The notes below the pieces were generated by a model. That model had not been told where the DNA came from. It made no database searches and saw only the letters and a list, made by a program, of their open reading frames with translations. Source: Magnaporthiopsis rhizophila (lineage: Eukaryota > Ascomycota > Sordariomycetes > Magnaporthales > Magnaporthaceae). From it: a stretch of 64,000 bases of DNA. The stretch lies in assembly GCA_003049465.1 (NCBI GenBank), contig PYSS01000001.1:215026-279025 (forward strand), given 5' to 3'. Position numbers and translations under genes: made by a program. The first letter of the stretch is position 1, and each line of letters starts with the position of its first letter. Shown here piece after piece: positions 21,664-33,900 of the stretch.

Positions 21664-24609
21664 ATGGAGTCCGTCCCGAGCGACTCATGCATCCGCTGCC
21701 TCGGGCGTGCTCGGGACAACTTGAGCGAGGGCGACAATGGCCGTGCCGAGTTCCAGCTCCGACCAGCACCACTCCGCCTAGGCCGCAGAACGCAGCCAGG
21801 CGATGCCTTTCTCCTGACACCAAAACTTGGGTCACCCCGCCGCTCGCTAGCCCGCAGATCGGTGACGTCAGGCTTCTCCCTGCGCGCCGGAAAAGGCCTT
21901 CGATCTCCGTCGCAGTCCATTTCTCCGAGCGATGAGGAGTCGGACTTGAGCAAGCAGGACGATGACGAGCAGGTCAGCCCAAGGCTTGATGCCTTGGGGT
22001 CTCCGTATAGTGATCTGACCAAGTCACCGCCGCCGACGCGCGCCGAAAAGGCGTCCCCGCTCTCGCACCAAAGCCTTTCGGAGTCCATGCCAGCATCGAC
22101 GGTGATAAAGCGACCAATCCACGACCTCGCGCACATCGGCAACGCCGCTCAGCCATCAGATTCATCCAAGAGACTCAACTCCTGGCGGTCTAGCACCCCG
22201 TCACCCTACCAGACCCTAACTGGACATCGCCCTGGCAAGGCTTGCGTCACATCTGTTCGCCTGAAGCCTTCCTTTCTCGACTCAATCGAGTTCCAGCGAC
22301 GCTCAGGGGGATTTGGGGACCCTGGGCGCCTTGATAAATGGCTGCTCAAGGCTACTGGGGGATAGGACCCTTCGGGACAAGCCCTGCTAGCTCATGGCAC
22401 CGGCGGCATCGACGGAGAGAGTGGCCGCGAGCCTACAAGAGGTCACAGCTCGAGATCTGCCGAGATAAAACAGACCGCACTTCACACTGTTGCAGAACGA
22501 AGAAAGCTCTTTGAACGCCACGACCTTGCCCAACCTGGAAATACTGCTCTTCGGGGTGAATCCAGGGCTCTCAGCCGCAAGGCAACCCAAGACGGAGCCG
22601 GCGCTGCCGCGAGGCATGCCTCCATCAAGACCAAAAGTGTCCCGGCTTCGCCAGTAAGACAACGCCGTCAAGGGCTGGCAGAACCCCCGGTAACCTCAAG
22701 TCATTCGCACGGCCCCCTCGCTACCGATCAGCTGCCGCAGAAAACGGCCAGAAGCGGCGTTGCCCAGCTTCGTCGCTCATTCGAAGAGTTTCTTGGACTT
22801 GATGCACAACAGAGTGTTTCTCATGACGCCCAAACACCACAGCCTCAGCTTCGACATATACGCAATAAGAGCCCACCAAAGCCCGCCAGGGTCGATTCGG
22901 CTGGTCTCAGCTCGTCTCGGGCGTCTGCTAGCACACAGTCGTCAAGTGTGTTTAAGCCTGTTGCTGGAACGGCGCATGACCTGGCTATAGTTCGGGCTCA
23001 TCACAATGTCCACTTCTCCCCGGCCGGTAAACCTGGGTATCGCCCTGATCAAGCATCATCGAGGACCCCGCCTACACACGCTCTGCACGCAAGGGATGCT
23101 GAGCCGGTGCTGACGGCGAAAAAGGCCAAGGAGAATCAACCGCAGTTGCTCTTCGGCGGTGCCATGAGGAGGAAACAGCGATGTCGATCACCGCCGGTCA
23201 CCCCCACGAGGCCTATGAGGAGGTCACCAGTGCTCCATTCCAGTCCTGTTCACTGTCTTTTGAGATCGGCGGGGAGCAATTCTGGGCTAGAGTCCCTCGG
23301 AACGACCGAGGGCCTGGTCCAGAGCGAGCCCCAGAACCGCTATGGCGGGGGAAAACTCCAAGGGAGTCGCTCGTGTCCCAGGAAGGTGGCAGACCTGTGC
23401 CGTCTCTTTGATGCTCCGTCAGCGGGCCATAGAATTTCTTCAACACCGAGGCGGCAGAAGACGGTAATCCGGATTCCGGAATTCTTGGAGGCACTGTCTA
23501 TGCCAACCGTCGCGAACGCCAAATCAAAGACCAGAACCTCCGATGAGGTTGAAGCAAAGCTTGCTTCTCCGTCGAGCAAGCTGGGGTCGGGAGATAAGGC
23601 AGAGGGCCGCCCATGTACTTCTGCTGATGATGAGGGAGCGTCTCCACTCAAGCAGAAGATCCATTTGTTCGAGGATCTCAGCAGCTCGGACGCTGTCGAC
23701 AAACTCTCTAGAGCACGGCCCAAAACTCACCATTCGGCAGTCGGCGGCCCCGTCGGACAGGTCGAGGTCGGCACCATGTCAGGGAGGGCTGGGACATGGC
23801 GGGGCAAGAGAGCCGCGGGCATAATACGGAAAATCTCCAAGACATTGGATATCCATGGCTACGGTGACACCGAAGAGGTGACTTTGGAGACCGAGGGTCA
23901 GACCTGGCCCGGGGGCAAGGCAGAAACCCAGAGACCCAGCAAGAAAATTGTTGAGCGCAGGCTTAAGAAGCAATCACCAGATCGAGTCGCCGGTATAGCG
24001 TTTGGCTCAACTCCAGACAGGACCCCAGCGGTCGCGCAGGAGCAGCCAGAGTTCAATAGCGCCATTGCGGAGGTCTCGGCTGACGAGCACCAAGTCAGAG
24101 AGATGCCGGCGTTGGACTTGAAGATCTCGACAGGGAGGAGAGGCCTGTTTAAGAGGAAAAGTCTGCCCTTCCTTAAGGGCATGTCGGCTTTCCAGGACCA
24201 CAATGACACCCACGACGCCAAGGAAATTCACAACAGCAAGGGCAGTTCAACAAAATTCGTCATGGGAGCAGAAGGTGCAAGTTCCGGGAACATGAGTGTT
24301 GTCAGAGGCCCAACCCAGGGCAGAACAGAGACCCTGAGGCGTCGATTCTCTGCTTCTATCAGCAAGGCGGTGGGCCCTTTCCGCTCGGCCCCCGGCGCAG
24401 CAGCATATCCAAGTGGCAGGAAAGCTGCCCGCTCAGGACCGAGAACGAACTCTTCAACAACCAGCGAGCAAACGACAGGCAGCGGCAGCAACAAGGCCGC
24501 CGTGTCAGTGGTGAGATGCAACCTTCAGCATCCTAGGCCAATCCGGAGCAGCGAGGTGAGCCTGTTGATCGGGCTCTGCGAGGAGATGGAAAGAAAGACA
24601 CAGAGGTAG
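21664..24609 (+). CDS. large disordered protein of unknown function, frame interrupted by one TAG
   Basis: From ATG 21664 to TAG 24609 one frame stays open for 980 sense codons except for a single TAG at 22363-22365. Before the stop the text reads LDKWLLKATGG; after it DPSGQALLAHGTGG and on without further breaks. Both halves share the same character: Ser, Pro, Arg and Lys-rich, disordered, with short ordered islands such as KVADLCRLFDAPSA, IRIPEFLEALSMP, KQKIHLFEDLSSSDAVDKL and a C-terminal EVSLLIGLCEEMERKTQ. No known domain is seen. I found no convincing intron (GTRNGT donor plus branch plus acceptor, frame-preserving) that would remove the stop. It may be a sequencing error, a recent nonsense mutation, or two genes. 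The internal ATGs after the stop are unremarkable. Confidence 0.6.
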
Positions 24610-25080
24610 TGGATGCGCTGCCGGGACTCGGTGGTGGCTGAACTCTACAGTATGGACATTTCGCTTGACGGAGTAGAGGACGGAACAGCTTCAGTGGTAG
24701 TAGTGGTAATTGGATAGATCCAAGATGAGGAATCGGGCCTTCGTATTCTTTTTTACCCTTTGGTTGCTTGTGGTGTCATGTTTCAAAGGGGATGGCTCAG
24801 CACATCACAAGTTATGTAGACAGACGATTCGCTTCACATCAATAGTCCCAGCTGAGGCTCAGTATGGATGAAATAATGAGAGAGACGAATAAGATATTTC
24901 AGCAGTTGTCCAACAACCCTGAGGACTAGATCGAAGTTTGGGGACTAGAATATGACGCAGGGTTTGTAGTCTTGACAAAATCTACCTAGATAGGTGGGTA
25001 GCGTATCCCTCGACCGCAGCCCTCGACCCCTTAAATCACAACGACGACGGCGATACTTCCGTGACCAAGCGGCGAACCAT
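24610..25080. other. convergent 3' intergenic region
   Basis: About 470 bp between two convergent genes. No coding frame or structured element is seen. Confidence 0.5.
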
Positions 25081-27192
25081 TCATTGTTGGATAAGCCCCA
25101 TGCCACGGCCAATCTTGCGCACGAGAGCCTTCTTGAGATACCACTCGCGGGCGAGGCTGCGCGTTGTCTTTGCAAAGACGGCGGGCGAGACGCGGCCACG
25201 CTCGACGGCGCGCCCGAGGACGAAGACGGCGTCGGCGAGGGCGCGCTCCTCGGCAACCAGATCGTAGAGCTGGTTGGCGACGACGGTCGGGGCGACCAGG
25301 AGCTCGTCGACGTCCGGGGGCTTGATGCGGCGCGACTGCGCGTCGGCGACGGCGGCGTCAGCGCGGTGGAGGGCGTCGCGCAGAATGCCCGCGTTGGATG
25401 TCAGCAGGGCCGAAAGCTGCGACAGCTGCGACGTCTCGGCCTGGACCTGGCCCAGGGCGGCCAGCATGGCCGTGCGCTGCGCCTGCAGGCCCTGCAGCGA
25501 GGCCTCGTCCTGGGCACGGGCGCGCTGCCGCATCGCGTGCAGGGTCTGCGCCAGCTGGTGCATGAGCGCGTCCTTTTCCGGGTTCGGCGGGATCGGCGGC
25601 GCAGGCACGTTGGTCGGCGACGGAATCGACAGCACCAGGGGTTCATCCATGAGATCCGGCGGTGGCGGAGGCTTCTGCGCTGGTTGCTGTGGCGGAGCGG
25701 GAGGTGCTGCCATGGGTTGTGGAGGAGGAGGGCCTCCTGCAGCCGGGGGAGGATGAGGATGACGTTGTTGCTGAAGCGGCCCTGTTTGCTGGTAACGGTC
25801 ATATTGCTGCGAGTGAGGTGGTTGTTGCTGCTGCTGATGCTGCCAGCCCACCTGAGGTTGCGTGGGTGGTGGTGCGCCTTGGCTAGCATGCTGTGGTGGC
25901 GGAAGGGAGGCATGCCGGGGATCGATCGGAGAGAACGACTCCCGCCCTTGCGCAGCTGCTGCCGCCGGTGTCGTCTGACGCTGGAGACGCCCTGGCGGAG
26001 ACTGTGGATGATGATACGGGGGGTGGGCAGGAGGCGGAGGACCAGCTTGACTGGTCTGGCTGCCGGCGTAATGGGGCTGCGGCGGGAGTGGTGGTGCCGA
26101 GTCGTATCTCGACGCTCTATTGCTCGTAGGAGTCTGCATGGCTGTGGCTTCAGGGGCTACGACCTGGCTTACAGGATGGTGGCTTTGGGCGCCATAGGGA
26201 GGCACAGGAGCGGCGACAGACCGAGATTGCGGAGGGACGGGAGACGGCCGATGTATGGGGGGATCATCGCCTTTCGGTGGAGGCGGGGGAGGCCTCTGCT
26301 CGGCGGGAGCGGGAGTCTGGACGTGTGTCTGGGCTGCCGAAGCTGGGCGAGCCATATCTGGCGGCAGAGGTGGCACGGGCGGCGGCGTCGCCGTCGGCTG
26401 CTGGGCTGGCGCCGGGCCCGGCTGCTGCTGCTGCTGCTTTGCGATAACGGGAGGTTCCTTTGCGAATACATCGCGGAGGATGGCCAAAAAGTCGAGTATT
26501 GTCGACTTCTGCGAGGCTCAACGAGGCGCATGGTCAGCATTCTGGAAAGCAAGCGCGCGAGCACATCTCAGGAAGTGGAACACATACATCCCAGAATCCA
26601 GCCCAGCCGACCAGATAAGGGTGATAGACCTGGCCTTGGGGATCGACGTGCTGCCCCGGGCGGACGACCATGTTCTCGGTGGGGGTCACATAGACCAGAG
26701 GAGCCTCGCGGGGATAAGCGTGGGGCACCCATAGCGAGATGGGGAACCGGTAGGTCGTGCCCCGGAAAACGACGGGGATGGTGCCCGAGAGGTGGAGGAG
26801 AAGGGCCGAGACGCCATTGGGGAAGGCTGGTTGCGCGCAAGCAGGGCGACAGTTAGTGGTGTGGTGCGTGGGATCGTTGGCGCTCGAGCAGGCAAGAAGA
26901 GACCACAGGGACTCACTGTGGACGTCGGTTCGCGGCGATAGCGAGGGGTACAGCGAGAGCGCCTGGGCGACGTCGTCGTAGGTTCGGTTCACATCGTGAT
27001 ACTCCTGGAAGACGTGGACGTGGAATCAGCAACAGTTCCGGTTCCAGCTCCAGATCCATCTCTGTTTCGATGATCCATAGCTCTCCCGGATCGCCTCTCG
27101 GAAACGGGCAACCGGTCAGGGTCAGAGGGTGGAGACGGTACGCTTGTGAGGACGCTGTACAGCCAGTTAAGGATGTGCTGCTGGACCACCAT
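25081..27192 (-). CDS. VPS23: ESCRT-I subunit Vps23/TSG101
   Basis: Ubiquitin-binding ESCRT-I subunit for endosomal sorting into multivesicular bodies; in fungi Vps23 is also needed for pH (PacC/Rim) signalling. Four minus-strand exons: 27192-27142, 27004-26917, 26826-26588 and 26508-25081, giving 601 aa. The UEV domain spans residues 1-145: MVVQQHILNWLYSVLTS, EYHDVNRTYDDVAQAL, SGTIPVVFRGTTYRFPISLW, NMVVRPGQHVDPQGQVYHP, STILDFLAILRDVFAKEPP. A Pro/Gln-rich linker follows (about 150-420), then a coiled coil (about 440-520) and the C-terminal steadiness box (YDLVAEERALADAVFVLG, ending IGRGMGLIQQ). Donor of intron 1 is GTACCG; the others are GTGAGT and GTATGT. Joins reproduce the family sequence exactly at each boundary, so the model is firm. 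Confidence 0.93.
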
Positions 27193-29000
27193 GGTCGGCG
27201 ACTACCTTCTGAGGCAGACACTAGCCGGAGGAGCGCCGGGTCGTCATTGGGGCATGGCGGTTGGGGCGAGGGCGGATCGGACGGGCGTGGTTGTCGTCGG
27301 GCTTGCTTGCCGTCACCGTCAAGGATACACGGTCTTGGCGGGACGACAAGGCTGCAAGGTGCCACACGGATTAGTAGGCGGGGCACGTGCATCAAGGCTC
27401 GTGTACCTAGCAGCGGTACCATCGCCGCCACGAGCCGCTAGCACACACCCAGCCCACCCACCCCACCACCTAAAACATAAAACAACCTCTCCCAGTCGAC
27501 TTGGATCCCAACGGATGCCTCCCCAAACGCGCCCCTTGAATCCCACAGCATGTGCCGCCCACTCACAGCGGCGGCGCCTTGCCGGCACCAGCGACAGCCG
27601 CCGAGACTCTGCTGCTTACCCCTTGGCAAGGGTCGAGGGCCCGTCTCGATCCTACCCGAGTCGTATGTAGGAGGCCTTGATCTTCATTGTTTTCACGCCT
27701 TGCGTCTTTATCACGTGAATCAAGCACCTGCCAGCCCGATTACGCCAGCTCCTCAATTACCAATCGAATCGCCAGCCGAGGCACTCACACTCGAAAGAAC
27801 CTTTTCGAGGGAAAAAAAATCATGTCATGACAAGAGTCAACTCTGAACAGCCGCTTGCCCGACCGCCGCCGTTGTCGGAGCTCTCCGCCAAGCCCTCCTA
27901 CTTTTCTCCGTTTCTCGCTTCTCTCGCTCAGTCTTCTGCTCTTCTTGGTACCTAGGCCTCTGTCAACACGGCGGGATATGCATTAATTACAATCACTGCT
28001 GAACTTGAGAGACGTCCTCGCTTTGTTCTCCCCTCATCGACCCTCCTGCTCTTGTTCCTCTTCCCCCACATGCGCACAGCTGTGGATGGTTGGTCTTGGA
28101 ACTGCCTTCAAGACTGGCCTGAGTCGTTCCACCCACACCCCGCGGGACAAAAGTCGCGCTCTCTCACTCTCTTTGTCACTCGGATGCTTCCTAGTGCCGT
28201 TTCCTACTAGTAGCCGTCAACGGCGACAAATGTGGAACTGAGGCATGGGTCAAGAGTCGGGATTTTCCTGCCTTTTCCACACACACGCCCCTCTTCTCTT
28301 GTCGCGTTCTGCTCCGGTTTTTCTCGCCTCCTACCGGTATTGCCGCAAGTGCCCGCAGTATAAGGGTCCTCCTTGTCCCACACATGCCGCCTCGCCAGGC
28401 CATACTTTCTTTCTCCTGCCACCAAAGTCTCCTCCCTCACAACCTTTAAAGACGAGTCTGCCAACAAAACCCCAACTCTCATGATTACGCACCAAACGAG
28501 CACTTCGCACGGCTGAGGAGTATTACAGAAACATTCTGTATACTCCTTGCGTCAGGACTTGATTTTTCAATATTCTCGATCCTATCACATCGCATCACAT
28601 CACATCACACCATACCACATCCTCCTCCTGCCTCACTGGCCACATCAATACATATTTTTTTCTCCACTCCGAGAACAACACCAACCCAACAAGTGTTGGA
28701 TTCCTCGTTGGACGAATCCTCTTCGAATCCTCAGCCAGCCAAGCCGGACGAGTCGGCCCTCGAGAGCAACAATACTCTCACCGGTCTCAAAGCAGGGAAG
28801 CAACTTGGGCTCCCAGCCAACAACCCAAGTGAACCAACAGCCTCATCGCGCAGAGCTCCACAAAGACCAGGCATAAAGACCAGATCACCCCGCGTGGTAA
28901 CAGTACTCGTGAAAAAGTATAAAAGCCATACGGGTTGTTGCTCTCGACCGAGAAGCCCCTGGTACTTGAAACACAGAAACCAGCGCCGCCTCTCGATCCG
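27193..29000. promoter_or_regulatory. divergent intergenic region between VPS23 and BNA2
   Basis: 1.8 kb between divergent start codons, so both promoters are here. It is C/T-rich with a CATCACATCACATCAC stretch near 28585-28606. A frame running into BNA2 from about 28690 (SLDESSSNPQPAKPDESAL) has protein-like composition but no upstream ATG, so I treat it as leader. Confidence 0.5.
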
Positions 29001-30584
29001 ATGCTTCCTCCGGTCCCAGTCCTCTCTGACTATGGAATCTCTCCAACCAATGGATTCCTGCCCGATGTTTTGCCCCTGACGAGGCTCCCGGACCCCTACT
29101 ACAACAAGTGGGAGGCCATCGCCGCCAACCTTCAGGCCTTGATCCTCAGCAAGCGCCTGAAGGCCGTCATTGACCGCCTCCCTGTCCTTTCCACCATTGG
29201 GTTGGAACACGACTCAGAATGGCGGAGGGCCTACTCGATCCTGTGCTTCATGGCTCATGGCTACATCTGGGGTGGTGATCGCCCCGCGGACCGCCTGCCC
29301 GCCCCGCTTGCCGTGCCGCTGCTGCAGATCGCCGAGCGCCTTGAGCTGCCGCCCGTAGCCACCTATGCCGCCGTTTGCTTGTGGAACTTCAAGCCGCTCT
29401 TCGTCGACGAACCCATCGACAGCCTGGAGAACCTCGCCACCCTCACCACCTTCACCGGCTCTCTAGATGAGTCGTGGTTCTACCTGGTGTCGGTTGCCAT
29501 CGAGGCCCGCGGTGCCCCCGCCATCCCCATCATGCTGGAGGCTATAGCTGCCGTTCGCCGCAACGACGCAAACACCGTCACCCGCTGCCTGCTCGCCTTT
29601 GCCGAGTGTCTCGACCATGTTGGGACGCTGCTGGCGCGCATGCATGAGAGCTGCGATCCCACCATCTTCTACCACCGGATCCGCCCCTTCCTGGCCGGCA
29701 GCAAAAACATGGCTGATGCTGGCCTGCCCCACGGCGTCATCTACGAGGACGGGTCCGGCGTCGACGAGTATCGTCAGTACAGCGGCGGCAGCAACGCCCA
29801 GAGCAGTATCATCCAGTTCTTCGACATCGTCTTGGGCGTCACGCATCGGCCTACGGGTGACAAGGCATCGCCCAAGCACGACCACCACCACCATCACGAC
29901 AATGCTGGCCAGCCCCGAGGCCGCCAGCCCGTCACGGCGGCCCAGAACCAGCAGCCGCAGCAGCAGCCGCAGCACAATTTCATCAAGGAGATGCGGCGCT
30001 ACATGCCCGGCCCGCACGCGCGGTTCCTGTCCGACGTGAGCGCCGTGGCCAACATCCGCGAGTTTGTGGAACTCCACGGCGGTGGCGCCAAGAACCGCGC
30101 CCTCGGCCTCGCCTACGACGCCTGCCTCTCCATGCTCAGCGCCCTGCGCGACCGCCACATCGCCATCGTGACCCGCTACATCGTCGTGCCCTCGCGCGAG
30201 GTCCGCGCCCGCAGCCGCTCCCGCACCCCCGAGGCCACCCGCCGCGCCGTCGTCAACCTCGCCACGGCGTCGAGGGCGGCCGACAACAAGGACAAGGACA
30301 AAGACAAAGAAAAGGAAAAGACCCTCAAGGGCACGGGCGGCACGGCGCTCATCGCGTTCCTCAAGCAGGCGCGCGACGAGACGGGCGAGCCGGCCGTAGA
30401 GCAGTGGACGCGCCGCTTCATGAGGCGCGCCGTCCGTTCCGACGGAAATGGCGCGGGTGACTTCTTCCTCGGCAAGCAGGACGACGAGTTCGGCGTCGGC
30501 GCCGAGATAGAGCAGGTCCAGGTCAACGGCCTCGCTGGAATATGGACCATGGAGGACGAGGTCGGCGGGATCTGCAACTACTGA
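29001..30584 (+). CDS. BNA2: indoleamine 2,3-dioxygenase (kynurenine pathway)
   Basis: Haem dioxygenase that opens the indole ring of L-tryptophan to N-formylkynurenine, the first step of de novo NAD synthesis. Single exon, 527 aa, starting MLPPVPVLSDYGISP as fungal IDOs commonly do. Family blocks in order: LPDPYYNKWEAIAANL, FTGSLDESWFYLVSVAIEA, YSGGSNAQSSIIQFFDIVLG, MRRYMPGPHARFL, and RDRHIAIVTRYIVVPS with the probable proximal haem ligand His386 (equivalent to human His346). The KGTGGTALIAFL motif lies near the C-terminal third. Two low-complexity inserts are fungal additions: a His run with Gln-rich linker (about 290-320) and a Lys/Asp/Glu repeat (about 430-445). The open frame extends upstream of the ATG without another Met, so 29001 is the only start available without an upstream intron. 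Confidence 0.93.
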   Translation: MLPPVPVLSDYGISPTNGFLPDVLPLTRLPDPYYNKWEAIAANLQALILSKRLKAVIDRLPVLSTIGLEHDSEWRRAYSILCFMAHGYIWGGDRPADRLPAPLAVPLLQIAERLELPPVATYAAVCLWNFKPLFVDEPIDSLENLATLTTFTGSLDESWFYLVSVAIEARGAPAIPIMLEAIAAVRRNDANTVTRCLLAFAECLDHVGTLLARMHESCDPTIFYHRIRPFLAGSKNMADAGLPHGVIYEDGSGVDEYRQYSGGSNAQSSIIQFFDIVLGVTHRPTGDKASPKHDHHHHHDNAGQPRGRQPVTAAQNQQPQQQPQHNFIKEMRRYMPGPHARFLSDVSAVANIREFVELHGGGAKNRALGLAYDACLSMLSALRDRHIAIVTRYIVVPSREVRARSRSRTPEATRRAVVNLATASRAADNKDKDKDKEKEKTLKGTGGTALIAFLKQARDETGEPAVEQWTRRFMRRAVRSDGNGAGDFFLGKQDDEFGVGAEIEQVQVNGLAGIWTMEDEVGGICNY

Positions 30585-30822
30585 GCTTGTAGTTGGATTC
30601 TCCCTTGTAGGGCGGCTTAGTGTGGCATCGCAGATATTCCTGACGCAATAAAAACAATAAAAAACCATGATCCCGAACGCAGGCGTCGTAGGAACTTGCC
30701 AAGTCACCGGAACTTTCATCATCAAAAACCTGCCAGGTTTCGCCTACAAAATATACCTTACACAAAATGATTCACAAGGGCCAGTACCCAATCAGCCATC
30801 CCATTTCCCATATTCATCATCA

Positions 30823-30864
<42 letters not shown>

Positions 30865-30925
30865 GCCCAAGGTAAGTGCCGGATCCAAGCCGACGCGGTC
30901 AAGACTCGACTCGGTTCCGGAGCCA
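30585..30925. other. convergent 3' region with poly-A tract
   Basis: 341 bp between BNA2 and the helicase stop codons. It contains a run of 37 A at 30826-30862, otherwise nothing. Confidence 0.6.
30826..30862. repeat. poly-A tract
   Basis: 37 consecutive A on the plus strand between two convergent genes. No target-site duplication or retroelement sequence is visible next to it. Confidence 0.9.
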
Positions 30926-33900
30926 CTAGCTGCCGGCTGGCTTGACCGCGTCCCGTGTGGCAGCCTCCTCTGCGAAGATGCGCTGCCACATGTCCAGCCA
31001 CTTTTCGTGCTGCGGCGTCGGCAGCTTGCCCGGGTTCTTGAACGAGCGCGTGAGGATTTCCCTCAGCCGCGCCCGGAGCGCCTTGATCACCAGGACCGTT
31101 TTCCAGTCCGGTGCCGTGAAGCGTGCCCGGTTGCCGTCCAGGATGAAGACACCCGAGTACATCTCCAGGGGCGCAGTAGGTTAGTACCAAAGGACGCAAG
31201 ATAGCAGTGACAGATCAAGGGCGAGGGGAAGACAGCGCCTTACATCACATCTGACATCGCCGCAGAGGAGCGCGATGGGGAAGGCCTCAACGGCCGTGGT
31301 TTCATGCGCGTTCAGGAACCTAAATAAGAGTCGCCGCAAGAGCGATTCTCTCAGTCAGCCGCCATCATGTTCATGTGTGCTTGGTCTCTCATTCACACTC
31401 CATTGTCAAGTTGGATGAAGACTCACGATTTCGTCGACTGCATCATGTTGTAGTATGACAGCCACCTGATCTCGTTGTGGCCTTTGTTGACGCTCGACCG
31501 GTGGAGGCTGACGCTTTGATTGTTTCCAACGTTGCGCAGGCCCTTGCCACCAGCCACGTCTCGCACAAGCAACTTGGGATAGAAGCTCCAGGCGATGACC
31601 GACTGCCAGATGGTGTCGTTGTCACTGTTGATGTTCACGCGCTGCGGCATCTCGAAGAAGACCTGCTTGCGACGCCGGTTGCCGCCCGACGCGTACCGAA
31701 GCTGCTTCAGGTTCTTCCTCTCCTCATCCGTCAAGGATAGAAAGCGCGAGTCTACAAGTGAAACCAACAGCTGGCCCTTAAGGTCCTCGATGCTAGCCAG
31801 TGTTTGGGGGCTGAGGAAGTTCTTGCGGCAGTACTGGAACTCCTGGCCACCATTATTCGTCGCCGCCAGACAGACTCGCTTCCATGAGAGATAGGCGTTG
31901 TAAACTGTCAGCACATCCGAGTCGCCGCGCCGGAAGGACTGGCGTGCATTGTCGGCCTGCGCCCGCTGGCCGAAGGGTGCAACGAAAGGGGACTTGGCTG
32001 ACAGGATGGCCGCAACTGTGATGGCCATGTCGAGGCACTTGAAGATGGTGCCGAGCAGGATCAGCTTCCCCAGAAACACGTCCAGGGGCAGTCGTGCCAG
32101 CTGGTTTCCCAGCGGCGTCAGCTCCTCGGTCTGCGTCAAGGCACGGACATCTACGAGCGCGTCTATCGCACGCCGGATGTTCTTTGCCGATGGAGGGTCG
32201 AGTGCCTCGCTCAGAGTCTCTTCGATGCCTCCCATCTTGCAGATCTTGACGCGAATGGCAAGGTCCTGCAACGAGAGGCGGAGCATCTCGGGTGTCTGCT
32301 GGTCCGCCATGATAGAGTCGTGCCGGTACTTGGTAAACATGTGGAAGCAGAGGCCCTCCTGGACACGACCAGCACGACCGCGCCGCTGCTTCGCGTTGGC
32401 GCGTGAGATGAAGGTGTCGATCAGGCGAGACATTTGCCGGCGCTCGTCGAAGCGCATCTCGCGGTGCTTCCCCGTATCGACGACGCATGTCACGTCTGGG
32501 ATCGTGATGCCCGTCTCGGCAATGTTGGTCGCGAGCACAATCTTGCGAAGCCCTGGCGGCGGGACGAGGAATGCAGCCTCCTGCTCCTCGGTCGCGATGC
32601 TAGAATGCAGGGGATAGACAAGCCAGTTGTCGGAAAAGAAGCGGTTTCCAAGCAGCAGGTCGTTCAGCTGACGGATCTCGGCAAAACCGGGCAGGAAGAC
32701 AAGGATTGCTTTGCTGAACTGTTCGTAGTTGGGATCGGTTGCGACGCGCGAGATGAGCTGAACAATGAGGTCGAACTCGATCTGGTACTCATCCATCTGT
32801 GACAGAGTGTTGCGAGTGCCTTTGGAGTAATGCTTGAGCGACTTGAGCAGCTCGGGCTTGGAAGAGTTCTCGGGCTCGACATCGGGCGCGTCATCGTCCA
32901 GGTCCGTCATGCGGACCTTGTTCTGCTGGTCGACAGTGTAGCCCGTCAACTCGACGGCGTCCTCCAGGAAACTAACCCGGACTGGGAACGTGCGGCCAGG
33001 AACATTCAGCACCGGCGCCCCGCCGAGGTACTGAGAGAAGCGCTCGGCATCGACCGTGGCTGACATGAGAACGACCTTGAGGTCCTTTCGTCGCACCAGC
33101 AGCTTCTTGAGCACAATGAGGAGGAAGTCGCTGTCTATGGAGCGCTCGTGCACCTCGTCCAGCACGAGGTGGGTGATGTCTCGGAGGTCGTTGGAGCTCT
33201 CGAGCATGCGCATGATGATTCCCGTCGTCGAATACACGAGCCGCGTCTCACGCGACGTGTTAGCCTCGAGACGGATCGAGTAGCCAACGAGCGAGCGCGG
33301 GGTGCCCAGATCATTGAGGCCCTCACCGAGCTCCTGGCTGACTCGGCGTGCCAGCGACACGGCAGAGATACGTCGGGGTTGCGCGCAGTAGACCTTGCAC
33401 GGCTTCCCCTGAGCAAGCTGGTGCTCGAGCAGGAACGATGGCACCTGTGTGCTCTTGCCACAGCCCGTCTCACCACAGACGATGATGACCTGCTGCTGGT
33501 CCACAGCCGACAGCACCTGGTCGCGGAATCCCCACATGGGGAGCTGCATTCGCGACCGCAACATCGTCTGAAACCTAGGTGAGCTGCTCTTGTCGTGCCA
33601 GATCTTCTGGTAGTATTCGGGCCCGGCCGCCACTCCCTTGCCACGGTCTTGGTCTGAGTTCTCGGCCGAGTCTGCTGCTACTGCCGTCCTCGCCCCACGG
33701 CCACGGAAGGCCCCCTGGAGGAGGACTCCATCCTCCAGCTCCCGGTCCAGTCGCCTCCGCACCAGGTCCCGCAGTTCCTTGACGATGGTCCGGTCGACAG
33801 CATCGGCCTTGCTCTTCTTCATTTCGGCAAGCTCGGCCCACAGATCGCGCCAGACAGCGTGCAGTCTCATCGATGCCTTTTCCTCCTTGGATGTTGATCC

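Noticed and set aside
28690..29000. Upstream coding extension of the dioxygenase
   Set aside because: The frame is partly open and protein-like but has no ATG, and the family commonly starts at the MLPPVPVL Met.
30826..30862. Poly-A tail of a retroelement
   Set aside because: No LINE or SINE sequence, no reverse transcriptase and no target-site duplication flank the run.
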